Source of the DNA: UBA4416 sp043718985
GTDB taxonomy: Bacteria > Bacteroidota > Bacteroidia > B-17B0 > Aurantibacillaceae
NCBI GenBank assembly: GCA_043718985.1
Contig: JAYSUQ010000257.1
Span: 1 to 27,136 of the forward strand
Direction: 5' to 3'
DNA length: 27,136 nucleotides
Positions within the stretch are counted from its first letter, which is position 1, and each line of letters starts with the position of its first letter. Below, in pieces: positions 1-8,114 of the stretch. The position numbers and the translations under genes are program-made. The notes beneath the pieces are model-generated. The model was not told the DNA's origin, ran no database searches, and saw nothing but the letters and a program-made list of their open reading frames with translations.

Positions 1-1
1 T

Positions 2-859
2 GATTTTTGGAACAATAATTTATGTGTGCCAGTGGCTAATATTGTTCAAGACACAAGCATAAACCTAACAGATAAAAATAGATTTAATAGGCTGCATCAA
101 TACGCATGTAACCCCACTAATTTTTGGCCCCAAGTGCGTAATAAAATAACATTATTACCCAAAGCATTTAAACAAATACAACAAAGTGGCGAGCTAGTGT
201 GGTGCGATAGTGTTGAGTTTGTAACCGATGTGCCAGGCAAAAACAACTCGCCAATGCTTAGCGGTGGAGGTTTAACAACAACAGCGTTAATAAATTTAAT
301 AAATAATGCAAAAACAAGTGTTGATATAAACTCACCTTATTTAATAACTACACCGCAAGGCGATAGCATTTTTAAGGCTGCTGTTAAGCGTGGGGTAAAA
401 ATAAGAATACTAACAAATAGTTTACTATCTAACGATAATTACGAAGCTTTTGCTGGTTATCAAAAATGCCGAAAAAACTTATTAAAAACAGGAATAGAAA
501 TTTATGAATTTAAGCCCGATGCAACCGAAAGGTTTAAAGTGCTAACAGGCGCATTGCAAAAAAAAATGAACTACACCCCAACATTTGGCTTGCATGCTAA
601 AACAATGGTAATTGATGGTAATACCACGGTTATTGGCACTTTTAATTTAGACCCTCGAAGCGCTAATTTAAATACTGAATGCTTTGCTGTAATACATTCG
701 GCTAAAGTTACACAGGGTGTTTTAAAAGGAATGGAGGTTGAATTTAAACCCGAAAACAGTTGGCGTACTACAGCAACTTTTAATCCCGATAACGAAGCGC
801 CTTTAAAAAGTAGAGTTAATGCATTTGTAAAAAAACTTGTGCCAAACTCAATTTTATAA
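2..859 (+). CDS. Phospholipase D-like / cardiolipin synthase-like protein, C-terminal part (5' end outside window)
   Basis: The reading frame is already open at the left edge (codons from position 2, no stop before the GTG at 26), so the GTG is internal and the gene is truncated by the window. The visible part carries one complete HxKxxxxD (HKD) motif, with His at 593-595, Lys at 599-601 and Asp at 614-616. It is followed by a G-T-F-N-L-D-P-R-S stretch typical of the second HKD half of PLD-superfamily phosphatidyltransferases. The edge peptide D-F-W-N-N resembles the segment that follows the first HKD motif in ClsC/YmdC-like proteins, so the first motif should lie just outside. Family members join or cleave phospholipid head groups at the membrane. 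A role in cardiolipin synthesis is an inference; a general PLD-like hydrolase is possible. No transmembrane segment is seen in this part. Confidence 0.8.
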   Translation, partial: DFWNNNLCVPVANIVQDTSINLTDKNRFNRLHQYACNPTNFWPQVRNKITLLPKAFKQIQQSGELVWCDSVEFVTDVPGKNNSPMLSGGGLTTTALINLINNAKTSVDINSPYLITTPQGDSIFKAAVKRGVKIRILTNSLLSNDNYEAFAGYQKCRKNLLKTGIEIYEFKPDATERFKVLTGALQKKMNYTPTFGLHAKTMVIDGNTTVIGTFNLDPRSANLNTECFAVIHSAKVTQGVLKGMEVEFKPENSWRTTATFNPDNEAPLKSRVNAFVKKLVPNSIL

Positions 860-960
860 TTTATGTTATAATTTATAATCTTATTTTAATTAAACTGTAA
901 ATGTTGTTTACAATTATCAAACAGATTTAAACACTTGTTTTTAGAACTCGTAATATCTAT

Positions 961-968
961 TATCTTTG
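961..968 (+). promoter_or_regulatory. Bacteroidota -7 element of the gltX promoter
   Basis: TATCTTTG matches the TAnnTTTG -7 consensus of the Bacteroidota primary sigma factor. A TTG at 935-937 could serve as the -33 element, although the 23-bp spacer is slightly long. The element ends only 6 bp before the gltX ATG at 975, which implies a leaderless or nearly leaderless mRNA. Confidence 0.5.
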
Positions 969-974
969 ACGACT

Positions 975-2492
975 ATGGAAAAAAAAGTTCGTTTACGTTT
1001 TGCACCAAGCCCAACAGGTGGCTTGCATATGGGTGGTGTTCGCACTGCTTTATTTAGTTACTTATTTGCAAAAAAACATGGTGGCGATTTTGTTTTGCGC
1101 ATTGAAGATACCGACCAAACACGTTATGTTAATGGTGCCGAAGAGTACATAATTAATGCCCTAAAATGGTGTGGTATTGAACCTAACGAAGGAGTTGGTT
1201 TTGGCGATGGCCCTTATGCACCATACCGCCAAAGCGAGCGCAAAGAATTAGGTATTTATAAAAAATATGCCGATAAATTAATTGAAACTGGAAATGCATA
1301 TTATGCTTTTGATACCTCAGAAGAGATTGATGAAATGCGTAAACGTTTAGAGGCTGCAAAGGTTGTAGCGCCTCAATACAATGCAGTAACGCGCCAAAAT
1401 ATGCGCAATTCATTATCGCTTAGCGAAGATGAAGTTGCAAAATTATTAGCAGATAATGTGCCTTATGTTGTGCGCTTAAAAGTACCTCGAAACGAAGAAA
1501 TTCGTTTTCATGATATTATTAGAGGTTGGATAACCGTAAACTCAACACAAGTAGACGATAAGGTATTGTTAAAATCAGATGGAATGCCTACCTACCATTT
1601 AGCGCATATTGTTGATGATATTGAAATGAAAATTACCCATGCTGTGCGTGGTGAGGAGTGGTTGCCGAGTGCCCCATCGCATGTTTTAATTTATAAATAT
1701 TTAGGACTAGAATCGGAAATGCCATTGTTAGCACATTTACCATTAATATTAAAGCCCGACGGAAATGGTAAATTATCAAAACGAGATAAATCGGGATTGC
1801 CAATGTTTCCAATTAATTGGCACGATGAGCGAACTGGAGAAAGTTACGTAGGTTATCGCGAATCAGGATTTTCATCAGATGCGTTTATGAATATGCTAGC
1901 GTTATTGGGTTGGAACCCTGGAGATAACCGCGAAATTTTAACAAGACAAGAACAAATTAATGAATTTAGTTTTGAGCGTGTTAATAAATCGGGGGCAAAA
2001 TTTGATCCCGAAAAAACAAAATGGTTTAACCAACAATATTTACGTATGCAAACAGATGAACAAATAGCAACATCTGTAATGCCTTTATTAGAAGCTAAAA
2101 ATATTAAAAAAGACATTGTGTTTGTTACAGAGTTTTGTCGCTTAATAAAAGAAAAAGCACATTTTGTAAACGAATTTTACGACTTAGGGTCTTACTTTTT
2201 TATTGCTCCAATTGCGTTTGATGAAAAAGTAATGGCTAAAAAATGGAATGAAAAATCTAAACAAACATATACTAGGCTAACCGAAAAATTAGCTGCGTTA
2301 AATGTTTGGACAATTACATCAATACACGATTTATTTGGAGCGGTTGAGCCCGAATTAGGTAAAATAGATATGCAAGTTGTTCGTGTATTAACTACAGGCG
2401 TTGCTGGTGGCGCACAATTATTTGATATGTTAGCTTTATTAGGGAAAGAAGAAACAATAGCACGATTAAATAATGCCTTAGCTAAATTATAA
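975..2492 (+). CDS. gltX: Glutamyl-tRNA synthetase
   Basis: Class I aminoacyl-tRNA synthetase that charges tRNA-Glu in the cytoplasm. Near the N-terminus is the RFAPSPTGGLHMGG stretch holding the HIGH-type signature (here HMGG). The KMSKS-type loop is present as K-L-S-K-R around residue 267. The length of 505 aa matches bacterial GltX. I place the start at ATG 975 (MEKKVRLRFAPSPTGG). An in-frame TTG at 966 is three codons upstream, but it lies inside the promoter element and adds nothing conserved. tadA starts 12 bp after the stop and an SDR gene follows, so the three probably form one transcript. GatA is encoded at 11885, so tRNA amidation also occurs in this organism; from this window I cannot say whether this enzyme is discriminating or non-discriminating. 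Confidence 0.97.
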   Translation: MEKKVRLRFAPSPTGGLHMGGVRTALFSYLFAKKHGGDFVLRIEDTDQTRYVNGAEEYIINALKWCGIEPNEGVGFGDGPYAPYRQSERKELGIYKKYADKLIETGNAYYAFDTSEEIDEMRKRLEAAKVVAPQYNAVTRQNMRNSLSLSEDEVAKLLADNVPYVVRLKVPRNEEIRFHDIIRGWITVNSTQVDDKVLLKSDGMPTYHLAHIVDDIEMKITHAVRGEEWLPSAPSHVLIYKYLGLESEMPLLAHLPLILKPDGNGKLSKRDKSGLPMFPINWHDERTGESYVGYRESGFSSDAFMNMLALLGWNPGDNREILTRQEQINEFSFERVNKSGAKFDPEKTKWFNQQYLRMQTDEQIATSVMPLLEAKNIKKDIVFVTEFCRLIKEKAHFVNEFYDLGSYFFIAPIAFDEKVMAKKWNEKSKQTYTRLTEKLAALNVWTITSIHDLFGAVEPELGKIDMQVVRVLTTGVAGGAQLFDMLALLGKEETIARLNNALAKL

Positions 2493-2504
2493 TTTAAAAA
2501 ACAA

Positions 2505-2948
2505 ATGGAATTATACTCTGACGAATACTTTATGCGTGAAGCATTAAAAGAAGCTCAAAAGGCTTTTGATGCTGATGAAGTACCCGTAGGGGCTATAATT
2601 GTTGCTAACAACGCCATTATTGCTCGCTCACACAACTACACCGAGCGATTAAATGATGTTACAGCACATGCCGAAATGCAGGCCATCACATCGGCAACTA
2701 ACGCAATTGGAGGCAAGTATTTAAATGATTGCACCTTGTTTGTAACCCTCGAACCTTGTGTTATGTGCGCTGGAGCCTTGTATTGGAGCCACATTACTAA
2801 AATAGTTTACGGAGCAACCGATGTTAAAAAAGGATACACGGTAATTAACCAACCATTACTACATCCTAAAACAGCCGTTACTAAAGGTGTTTTAGAAAGC
2901 GAATGCGCTAAAATATTAACACAATTTTTTCAGAAAAAACGAAAATAA
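2505..2948 (+). CDS. tadA: tRNA-specific adenosine deaminase
   Basis: Zinc-dependent deaminase that converts adenosine-34 to inosine in the tRNA-Arg anticodon, allowing ICG wobble decoding. The cytidine/deoxycytidylate-deaminase fold is shown by H-A-E at residues 55-57 (zinc His and catalytic Glu) and P-C-V-M-C at residues 84-88 (two zinc Cys). The length of 147 aa is usual for TadA. The ATG at 2505 follows the gltX stop by 12 bp with no promoter between, so it is very likely cotranscribed with gltX. A different nucleoside deaminase such as guanine deaminase is less likely, given the E-P-C-V-M-C-A-G context typical of TadA. Confidence 0.93.
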   Translation: MELYSDEYFMREALKEAQKAFDADEVPVGAIIVANNAIIARSHNYTERLNDVTAHAEMQAITSATNAIGGKYLNDCTLFVTLEPCVMCAGALYWSHITKIVYGATDVKKGYTVINQPLLHPKTAVTKGVLESECAKILTQFFQKKRK

Positions 2949-2963
2949 AAAAACACAACATCT

Positions 2964-3752
2964 ATGAATATTGATTTAAAAAATAAAAATGCTATTGTTT
3001 GTGGTAGCACACAAGGTATAGGAAAAGCAATAGCTATTGAATTAGCAAACCTTGGTGCAAACGTAACGTTAATAGCTCGTAACGAAGAGGCGTTAAAACA
3101 AATAAAAGCCGATTTGCCAACACCAAATAACCAATTGCACGCTTATTTGTGTGTAGATTTTAGTAAGCCAGATGAGTTAAAAACCATTGTTGAAGCCTAT
3201 TTACAACGCCAACCCATTGCACATATTTTAATAAATAATACAGGCGGCCCGCCATCTGGTCCAATAACAACAGCTAAACCCGAAGAGTTTTTATCGGCAT
3301 TTAACAATCACTTAATTTGCAACCATATTTTAGCACAAGCTTGTGTTGAAGGCATGAAAAATGCAAAATACGGACGTATAATTAACATCATCTCAACATC
3401 TGTAAAACAGCCATTAGCAAATCTTGGCGTATCAAACACCATACGTGCCGCCGTTGCAAATTGGAGTAAAACATTAGCAGGCGAATTAGGTAAATTTAAT
3501 ATTACAGTAAACAATGTGCTACCAGGCGCTACAGCAACAGGCCGTTTGCAAACTATAATTCAAAACAAAGCAACAAAAACTGGCCACGGTTTAGATGAAA
3601 TATCTAAAGAAATGATTGCCGAAATACCTATGGCGAGATTTGCCGACCCAACAGAAATTGCAAATGCTGTAGCCTTTTTAGCATCGCCCGCAGCATCATA
3701 TATTAACGGTATTAACTTACCAGTTGATGGTGGACGAACCGCTTGCTTATAA
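2964..3752 (+). CDS. SDR-family oxidoreductase (FabG-like) lacking the canonical Tyr/Lys active-site pair
   Basis: A Rossmann-fold short-chain dehydrogenase/reductase of 262 aa. The nucleotide-binding glycine motif (G-S-T-Q-G-I-G, residues 14-20), the N-N-T-G-G segment (91-95) and the C-terminal P-V-D-G-G are all present. The catalytic region is unusual. Ser residues sit at 144 and 146, but the canonical YxxxK reads S-N-T-I-R (157-161), with Ser for Tyr and Arg for Lys. The downstream A-A-V-A-N-W-S-K-T-L-A aligns well with ordinary FabG proteins, so this is not a frameshift. I recall similar Tyr/Lys-less SDR proteins as a recurring subgroup, but I cannot name a substrate. It follows tadA by 15 bp and is probably in the gltX-tadA transcript. 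The stop codon lies in a short perfect palindrome (3743-3756). Confidence 0.85.
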   Translation: MNIDLKNKNAIVCGSTQGIGKAIAIELANLGANVTLIARNEEALKQIKADLPTPNNQLHAYLCVDFSKPDELKTIVEAYLQRQPIAHILINNTGGPPSGPITTAKPEEFLSAFNNHLICNHILAQACVEGMKNAKYGRIINIISTSVKQPLANLGVSNTIRAAVANWSKTLAGELGKFNITVNNVLPGATATGRLQTIIQNKATKTGHGLDEISKEMIAEIPMARFADPTEIANAVAFLASPAASYINGINLPVDGGRTACL

Positions 3753-3756
3753 GCAA
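3743..3756. repeat. 14-bp perfect palindrome over the SDR stop codon
   Basis: TTGCTTATAAGCAA is self-complementary and includes the TAA stop of the SDR gene. It is too short, and lacks the T-tract, to call a terminator. It may be chance in AT-rich DNA. Confidence 0.35.
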
Positions 3757-3832
3757 CACTTACTAACTTTTTATTGTGTTTAACTGCTTGTTTTTTAAAC
3801 TCAATTAGTGTTTAAGAAATACCTTAAACTAT

Positions 3833-3840
3833 TATATTTG
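3833..3840 (+). promoter_or_regulatory. Bacteroidota -7 element upstream of the nucleotidyltransferase gene
   Basis: TATATTTG is an exact TAnnTTTG match. A GTG/TGT tract about 22 bp upstream is only a partial -33 element. Transcription from here would give a 5' leader of roughly 70 nt before the ATG at 3916. Confidence 0.45.
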
Positions 3841-3915
3841 TTTTACAAAAAATTACCAACTATAAATAACCTACAAAGTTTAGGTTAGGAATAACAAAAA
3901 ACAAAAGCGCAAAAA

Positions 3916-4926
3916 ATGAAAATTATTATACCAATGGCAGGCAAAGGTAAACGCATGCGGCCACACACCCTAACTGTTCCTAAACCTTTAATTAATGTTG
4001 CTGGCAAACCAATTGTGCAACGCTTAGTAGAAGATATTACCAAAGTGTGTGGCGAAAAAGTTGATGAAATTGCCTTTATTATTGGTAGTGATTTTGGAAA
4101 AGAAGTTGAAGATAATTTAATTAAAATTGCGCAAAGTCAGGGCGCAAAAGGCACTATTTGTTACCAAGATAAAGCCTTAGGAACGGCCCACGCAATTATG
4201 TGTGCTAAAGATAGTATATCAGGCAAAACCGTTGTAGCATTTGCCGATACGCTATTTAAAGCCGATTTTGTGATGGATACAAACCAAGAAGGTGTAATTT
4301 GGGTACAAGGCATTGAAGATCCTAGCCAATTTGGAGTTATTAAATTAAACGACGCTGGAGTAATTACCGATTTTATTGAAAAGCCAACAACTTTTGTAAG
4401 TAACCTTGCAATTATTGGCATTTATTATTTTAAAGATGGCGATAATCTTAAAAAAGAATTACAATATTTATTAGATAATAATATTACCGAAAAAGGCGAA
4501 TTTCAGTTAACAAATGCCTTAGAAAACATGAAGCAAAAAGGCATTGCATTTACACCTGGTAAAGTTACCGAGTGGTTAGATTGCGGCAATAAAGATGCAA
4601 CTGTATACACAAACCAACGGGTGTTAGAGTTTGAAAAAAACAACAAATTGCTTAAAGGACAAAATATAATTACTGAAAACAGCGTAATTATTGAGCCTTG
4701 TTACATTGGCACTAATGTTACAATCAAAAACACAATTGTTGGGCCGCATGTTTCAATCGGAAATGGTTGTAGTATTCAAAATTCTGTATTAACAAATAGT
4801 ATTATACAGGCAAATACTAAGCTAACAAATACTATAGTTACTAATAGTATGATTGGCGAAGGTGCCGAAATTAAAGGTAAACCGCTTGATGTGAGTATGA
4901 GCGATTACACAACAATTAATTTTTAA
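3916..4926 (+). CDS. Sugar-phosphate nucleotidyltransferase with C-terminal left-handed beta-helix
   Basis: The N-terminal half is an NTP_transferase domain: the G-K-G-K-R-M-R-P loop (residues 9-16), the P-K-P-L motif just after it, and an L-G-T-A-H-A substrate loop near residue 92. The C-terminal ~90 residues carry spaced I/V-x-N-x-x-I/V hexapeptide-like repeats ending in I-G-E-G-A-E-I, as in left-handed beta-helix acyltransferase-type tails. At 336 aa it resembles long glucose-1-phosphate thymidylyltransferase-like or UDP-sugar pyrophosphorylase-like proteins, which activate sugar phosphates for surface polysaccharides. The exact sugar and nucleotide cannot be read from sequence. It lacks a full GlmU acetyltransferase domain, so I do not call it glmU. 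A TPR gene follows 57 bp downstream; this pairing recurs in Bacteroidota as far as I recall. Confidence 0.85.
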   Translation: MKIIIPMAGKGKRMRPHTLTVPKPLINVAGKPIVQRLVEDITKVCGEKVDEIAFIIGSDFGKEVEDNLIKIAQSQGAKGTICYQDKALGTAHAIMCAKDSISGKTVVAFADTLFKADFVMDTNQEGVIWVQGIEDPSQFGVIKLNDAGVITDFIEKPTTFVSNLAIIGIYYFKDGDNLKKELQYLLDNNITEKGEFQLTNALENMKQKGIAFTPGKVTEWLDCGNKDATVYTNQRVLEFEKNNKLLKGQNIITENSVIIEPCYIGTNVTIKNTIVGPHVSIGNGCSIQNSVLTNSIIQANTKLTNTIVTNSMIGEGAEIKGKPLDVSMSDYTTINF

Positions 4927-4928
4927 TA

Positions 4929-4963
4929 AACAATTTAAATAACCCAACTCATTCTAAATTGTT
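4929..4963. repeat. 9-bp inverted repeat between nucleotidyltransferase and TPR genes
   Basis: AACAATTTA (4929-4937) pairs with TAAATTGTT (4955-4963) across a 17-nt loop. There is no T-tract and the stem is AT-only, so terminator function is doubtful. Confidence 0.35.
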
Positions 4964-4983
4964 GCTATAGTAATACGTGAAAT

Positions 4984-6720
4984 TTGCATTTAACTAAAAA
5001 CATATTTTTAATTGTATTAATTGCATTATCAGTTTTTGTTACTGAATGCAAAACAACAAAAACGTTAAGCGAAAAAACAACAAAAACGTTTGAATTAACC
5101 GATCAGCAAGAAGCTAAGTTTGCTTTTTATTTTGTGAATGCTTGCTCGGCTCGTATGAAAAGCGATGTTGAAGTGGCCGAAAATTTATTTAAAGAATGTT
5201 TAAAAATTAACCCAACATCGGTCGCAGTTAAATACGAGTTAGGTAATATTTATCGCTTTAACGGCATGTACGATAACGCATTAAATTACGCTAAAGATTG
5301 TGCAAATCAAGACCCTAAAAATGAATGGTATCAATTATTGTTAATTGAATGTTTGCATAACAAACGTTTGTTTTCGCAATCGGCCGATGCCTATAATAAA
5401 TTAATTAAAAATTACCCAAACCGACCCGATTTTTATGAAGGGCTTGCAGCCGAATACATGTATGCTGGTAGTTACGAAAAATCGTTTAAAACATATGATG
5501 AGCTCGAAAAAAAATTTGGCGAAAACGAAACTTTTACCCTCAATAAAGTAAAACTATTAAAGCAATTAAAAAAAACAAACGAAGCCGAAATTGAATTAAA
5601 AAAATTAATAGCAACAAACCCTAATGATGCCCGCTATTACACTTATTTAGCCGAGTTTTATCAAGAAAACAATCAAAACACTAAAGCGCTTGATACTTAT
5701 AATGATGTTTTAAAACGTGAGCCAAATAACCCTATGGTGCATTTAGCCTTGGCCGAATATTATAAATCTCAAAACGATAAAGAAGGTTTTTTTAAAGAAA
5801 TAAAAATAGCCTTTCAAAATCCCGACTTAGATACTGATACAAAACTAAAAGTATTAATATCGTACTATCAACTAACGCAAACCAGTACCGAATATTTGCC
5901 ACAAGCATACGAGTTATGCGAAGTTGTTAATACAACACACCCAACAAGCGCCGAAGCGCATAGCATTTATGCTGATTTTTTGTATCGTGATAAAAAAACT
6001 AAAGAAGCAAAAGTTGAATATGAATTGGCTGTAAAATATGACAAGAGTAGTTTTTCTACCTGGAACCAATTATTGTTTTGCGAAGCTGAATTAAACAACT
6101 ACCAATCGTTAGAGGTTAAAAGCAGTGAAGCTATGGAGTTATTTCCAAATCAAGCATCGGTTTTTTATTTTAATGGATTAGCTAATATTCAATTAAAAAA
6201 CTACACAAAAGCAGTACAATCATTAAATGATGGCGTTGAGTTTGTTTACAATAACAACCAATTATTATTAGAGTTTTATTCGAACCTAGGAGATGCTTAT
6301 AACGCCTTAAAAGAATACGAAAAAAGTGATAAGGCTTACGAAAACGGTTTAAAGGTTGACCCTGATAACAGTTTAATTTTAAACAATTACTCGTATTACT
6401 TATCGTTACGAAAACAAAATTTAGAAAAAGCAGAAAAATTTAGCAAACGCAGCAATGAATTAACTCCAAATAACCGTTCATATATTGATACGTATGGTTG
6501 GATTTTGTATCAGCTAGGTAAATATAAAGAAGCCGAAGAGTGGCTTGCACGAGCAGTAAAAATGGGTAATAAAAGTGCCATTGCCGAGCACTATGGCGAT
6601 GTACTTTTTAAACTAAATAAAAAAGATGAAGCCCTGCAGTATTGGAAAGAAGCCAAAGTTGCAGGTGGTGGCTCCAATTTTTTAGATAAAAAAATAGCTG
6701 ATAAAAAATTATACGATTAA
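4984..6720 (+). CDS. Large TPR-repeat envelope protein, probable lipoprotein
   Basis: A 578-aa protein made almost entirely of tetratricopeptide repeats, recognisable by recurring A-Y/N-N-A, L-x-P-N and Y-G-x-I/L-Y spacing from about residue 45 to the end. Such solenoids mediate protein-protein contacts. The first residues form a hydrophobic signal segment (about 4-19) followed by V-T-E-C at 19-22, which suggests a lipoprotein, but Glu before the Cys is a poor lipobox residue. The only sensible start is TTG 4984. An in-frame TGA sits at 4978-4980, and the next in-frame ATG is about 50 codons inside, beyond the signal segment. The downstream membrane-protein gene starts 3 bp after the stop, implying cotranscription. 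Function unknown; outer-membrane assembly or polysaccharide roles are guesses from its neighbours. Confidence 0.85.
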   Translation: MHLTKNIFLIVLIALSVFVTECKTTKTLSEKTTKTFELTDQQEAKFAFYFVNACSARMKSDVEVAENLFKECLKINPTSVAVKYELGNIYRFNGMYDNALNYAKDCANQDPKNEWYQLLLIECLHNKRLFSQSADAYNKLIKNYPNRPDFYEGLAAEYMYAGSYEKSFKTYDELEKKFGENETFTLNKVKLLKQLKKTNEAEIELKKLIATNPNDARYYTYLAEFYQENNQNTKALDTYNDVLKREPNNPMVHLALAEYYKSQNDKEGFFKEIKIAFQNPDLDTDTKLKVLISYYQLTQTSTEYLPQAYELCEVVNTTHPTSAEAHSIYADFLYRDKKTKEAKVEYELAVKYDKSSFSTWNQLLFCEAELNNYQSLEVKSSEAMELFPNQASVFYFNGLANIQLKNYTKAVQSLNDGVEFVYNNNQLLLEFYSNLGDAYNALKEYEKSDKAYENGLKVDPDNSLILNNYSYYLSLRKQNLEKAEKFSKRSNELTPNNRSYIDTYGWILYQLGKYKEAEEWLARAVKMGNKSAIAEHYGDVLFKLNKKDEALQYWKEAKVAGGGSNFLDKKIADKKLYD

Positions 6721-6723
6721 ATT

Positions 6724-7119
6724 ATGAAGCAAAAATTACAAGCATTACCAAAATGGTTACTCGTTGTATCGGGCCTAATTGCTTTAATGGAAATTATGGT
6801 AAGTGTATCATTGTGCTTTGCCCCGCAATCGGTTTTAGAAACTGTTGATTTTAATGCAAAGGGAGTAAATTATGTAGTGTACATGTGGGCTGCAAGGCAA
6901 TTTGCTCTTGGTTTTATTTTTGGTTTTGCAACTTTAAAAAAATCAATTCCTATGTTAACTATAGCATATGTTTTCTTTTTAGTAATGTTTATTGGCGATT
7001 TTTTTATTGGTATTATACAAAAAGAAAATTCACTAATTGTAGCTGCATTAGTAATGTGTGTTATTTCTTCGGCATTATTGTTTGTTATAAATAAAACTAA
7101 CAATAGTATTAATAATTAA
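6724..7119 (+). CDS. Small four-helix membrane protein of unknown function
   Basis: 131 aa with about four hydrophobic helices (roughly residues 11-32, 48-67, 75-96 and 100-122) and short charged loops, so an inner-membrane protein. The A-A-R-Q-F-A-L-G motif at the start of helix 2 resembles small uncharacterised DUF-type membrane proteins, but I cannot assign a family. The ATG is 3 bp after the TPR stop, so translation is probably coupled to it. No catalytic residues stand out. Confidence 0.75.
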   Translation: MKQKLQALPKWLLVVSGLIALMEIMVSVSLCFAPQSVLETVDFNAKGVNYVVYMWAARQFALGFIFGFATLKKSIPMLTIAYVFFLVMFIGDFFIGIIQKENSLIVAALVMCVISSALLFVINKTNNSINN

Positions 7120-7238
7120 CACAAACTGAGTGTAAACTATTAATGTAGGTGTATGTTATTTTATAATTATAATACTCAAATATTTTAACCCGCATTACAT
7201 CAATGAAATTTATTAATCCAATATTTTAATCTTATATT

Positions 7239-7263
7239 TATTAGCAGAAATGATTTGCTAATA
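7239..7263. repeat. 8-bp inverted repeat in the 276-bp gap before the cytochrome gene
   Basis: TATTAGCA (7239-7246) pairs with TGCTAATA (7256-7263) around a 9-nt loop. The gap 7120-7395 is very AT-rich with no ORF and no clear -33/-7 pair. The repeat could be a weak hairpin or an operator for the downstream cluster. No T-tract follows. Confidence 0.35.
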
Positions 7264-7395
7264 TTGAAAAAACAGCATTTGTAAAAAAAATTTGACCAGC
7301 CCTCATTTAAAAAAAACAAATACAACTAGTAAATATACTTCTTGAAATACAACTAAAAAGTAAAAAAATTATACAGTAGCCTTTATAACAAACTT

Positions 7396-8070
7396 ATGAA
7401 AAAAACAAAATTATCCATTTTAGTTATCTCATCTGCATTAGCACTTGTTGGTTGTTACAACAATAACTTTAAAGAGTTACACCCCGAGTCGCAAAAAGCA
7501 TGTGATACAACCAATACTGTAAGTTATCAGGCTGATATAAAAGCTATTTTAGATGCTAATTGTACAAGCTGTCATAATGGTGGCGGCACGCCATCGTTGG
7601 TTGGTTATCAAAATGCTGTTAACTCTTACCCTGGCAATCAGTTATATAAATCAATATTAGCTGGCGCTTCAAATCCAATGCCTAAAGGCGCTCCAACATT
7701 ATCGGCTGCCGATATTGCAAAAGTTAAACAATGGGTAGAAGGTTGCCAACCCAATGGCGCATTTTTTAACACTACCTGCGATACTTTAGTAGCAATGAGT
7801 TATTCGTTAAACGTGTTGCCAATATTAAGTGCAAATTGCACTAATGGTTGCCACAACGCAGTTGGTTATGGGCAATCATTATTAACACATGCCGATGTTG
7901 CAAACGATACATTTAATGTTGCTGTATCTGGGCCTCCTGTATCTTCATTAGTTAATAGTATAACTAAAAACATTCCAAGTGCACTAATGCCTTTAGGCAG
8001 AGCTCCATTATCGGCTTGCCAAATTGCTAAAATTAAGCGTTGGGTAAAAGAAGGTGCATTAAACAATTAA
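7396..8070 (+). CDS. Duplicated c-type cytochrome-like lipoprotein
   Basis: 224 aa with a clean lipoprotein signal peptide (lipobox L-V-G-C, Cys20), so probably anchored in the periplasm or outer membrane. It is an internal duplication. Each half has a Cys-containing heme site followed about 40-50 residues later by a Met-Pro segment and a helix of the form A-x-I-A-K-V/I-K-x-W-V. Half 1 has canonical C-T-S-C-H (56-60) with candidate Met95. Half 2 has C-T-N-G-C-H (148-153), a CxxxCH spacing, with candidate Met198. Extra Cys residues occur at 36, 117, 128 and 208. It likely carries one or two covalent hemes and moves electrons in the envelope. It sits 44 bp upstream of a DUF5777 barrel gene, with a YceI gene next, probably one functional cluster. 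Confidence 0.85.
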   Translation: MKKTKLSILVISSALALVGCYNNNFKELHPESQKACDTTNTVSYQADIKAILDANCTSCHNGGGTPSLVGYQNAVNSYPGNQLYKSILAGASNPMPKGAPTLSAADIAKVKQWVEGCQPNGAFFNTTCDTLVAMSYSLNVLPILSANCTNGCHNAVGYGQSLLTHADVANDTFNVAVSGPPVSSLVNSITKNIPSALMPLGRAPLSACQIAKIKRWVKEGALNN

Positions 8071-8114
8071 ACTTTATTTATCGCATTAACCAAAAAAAAT
8101 AAAATCATCATTAA

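Noticed and set aside
966..974. TTG start for gltX three codons upstream of the ATG
   Set aside because: It lies inside the TAnnTTTG element, and GltX homology begins at the ATG.
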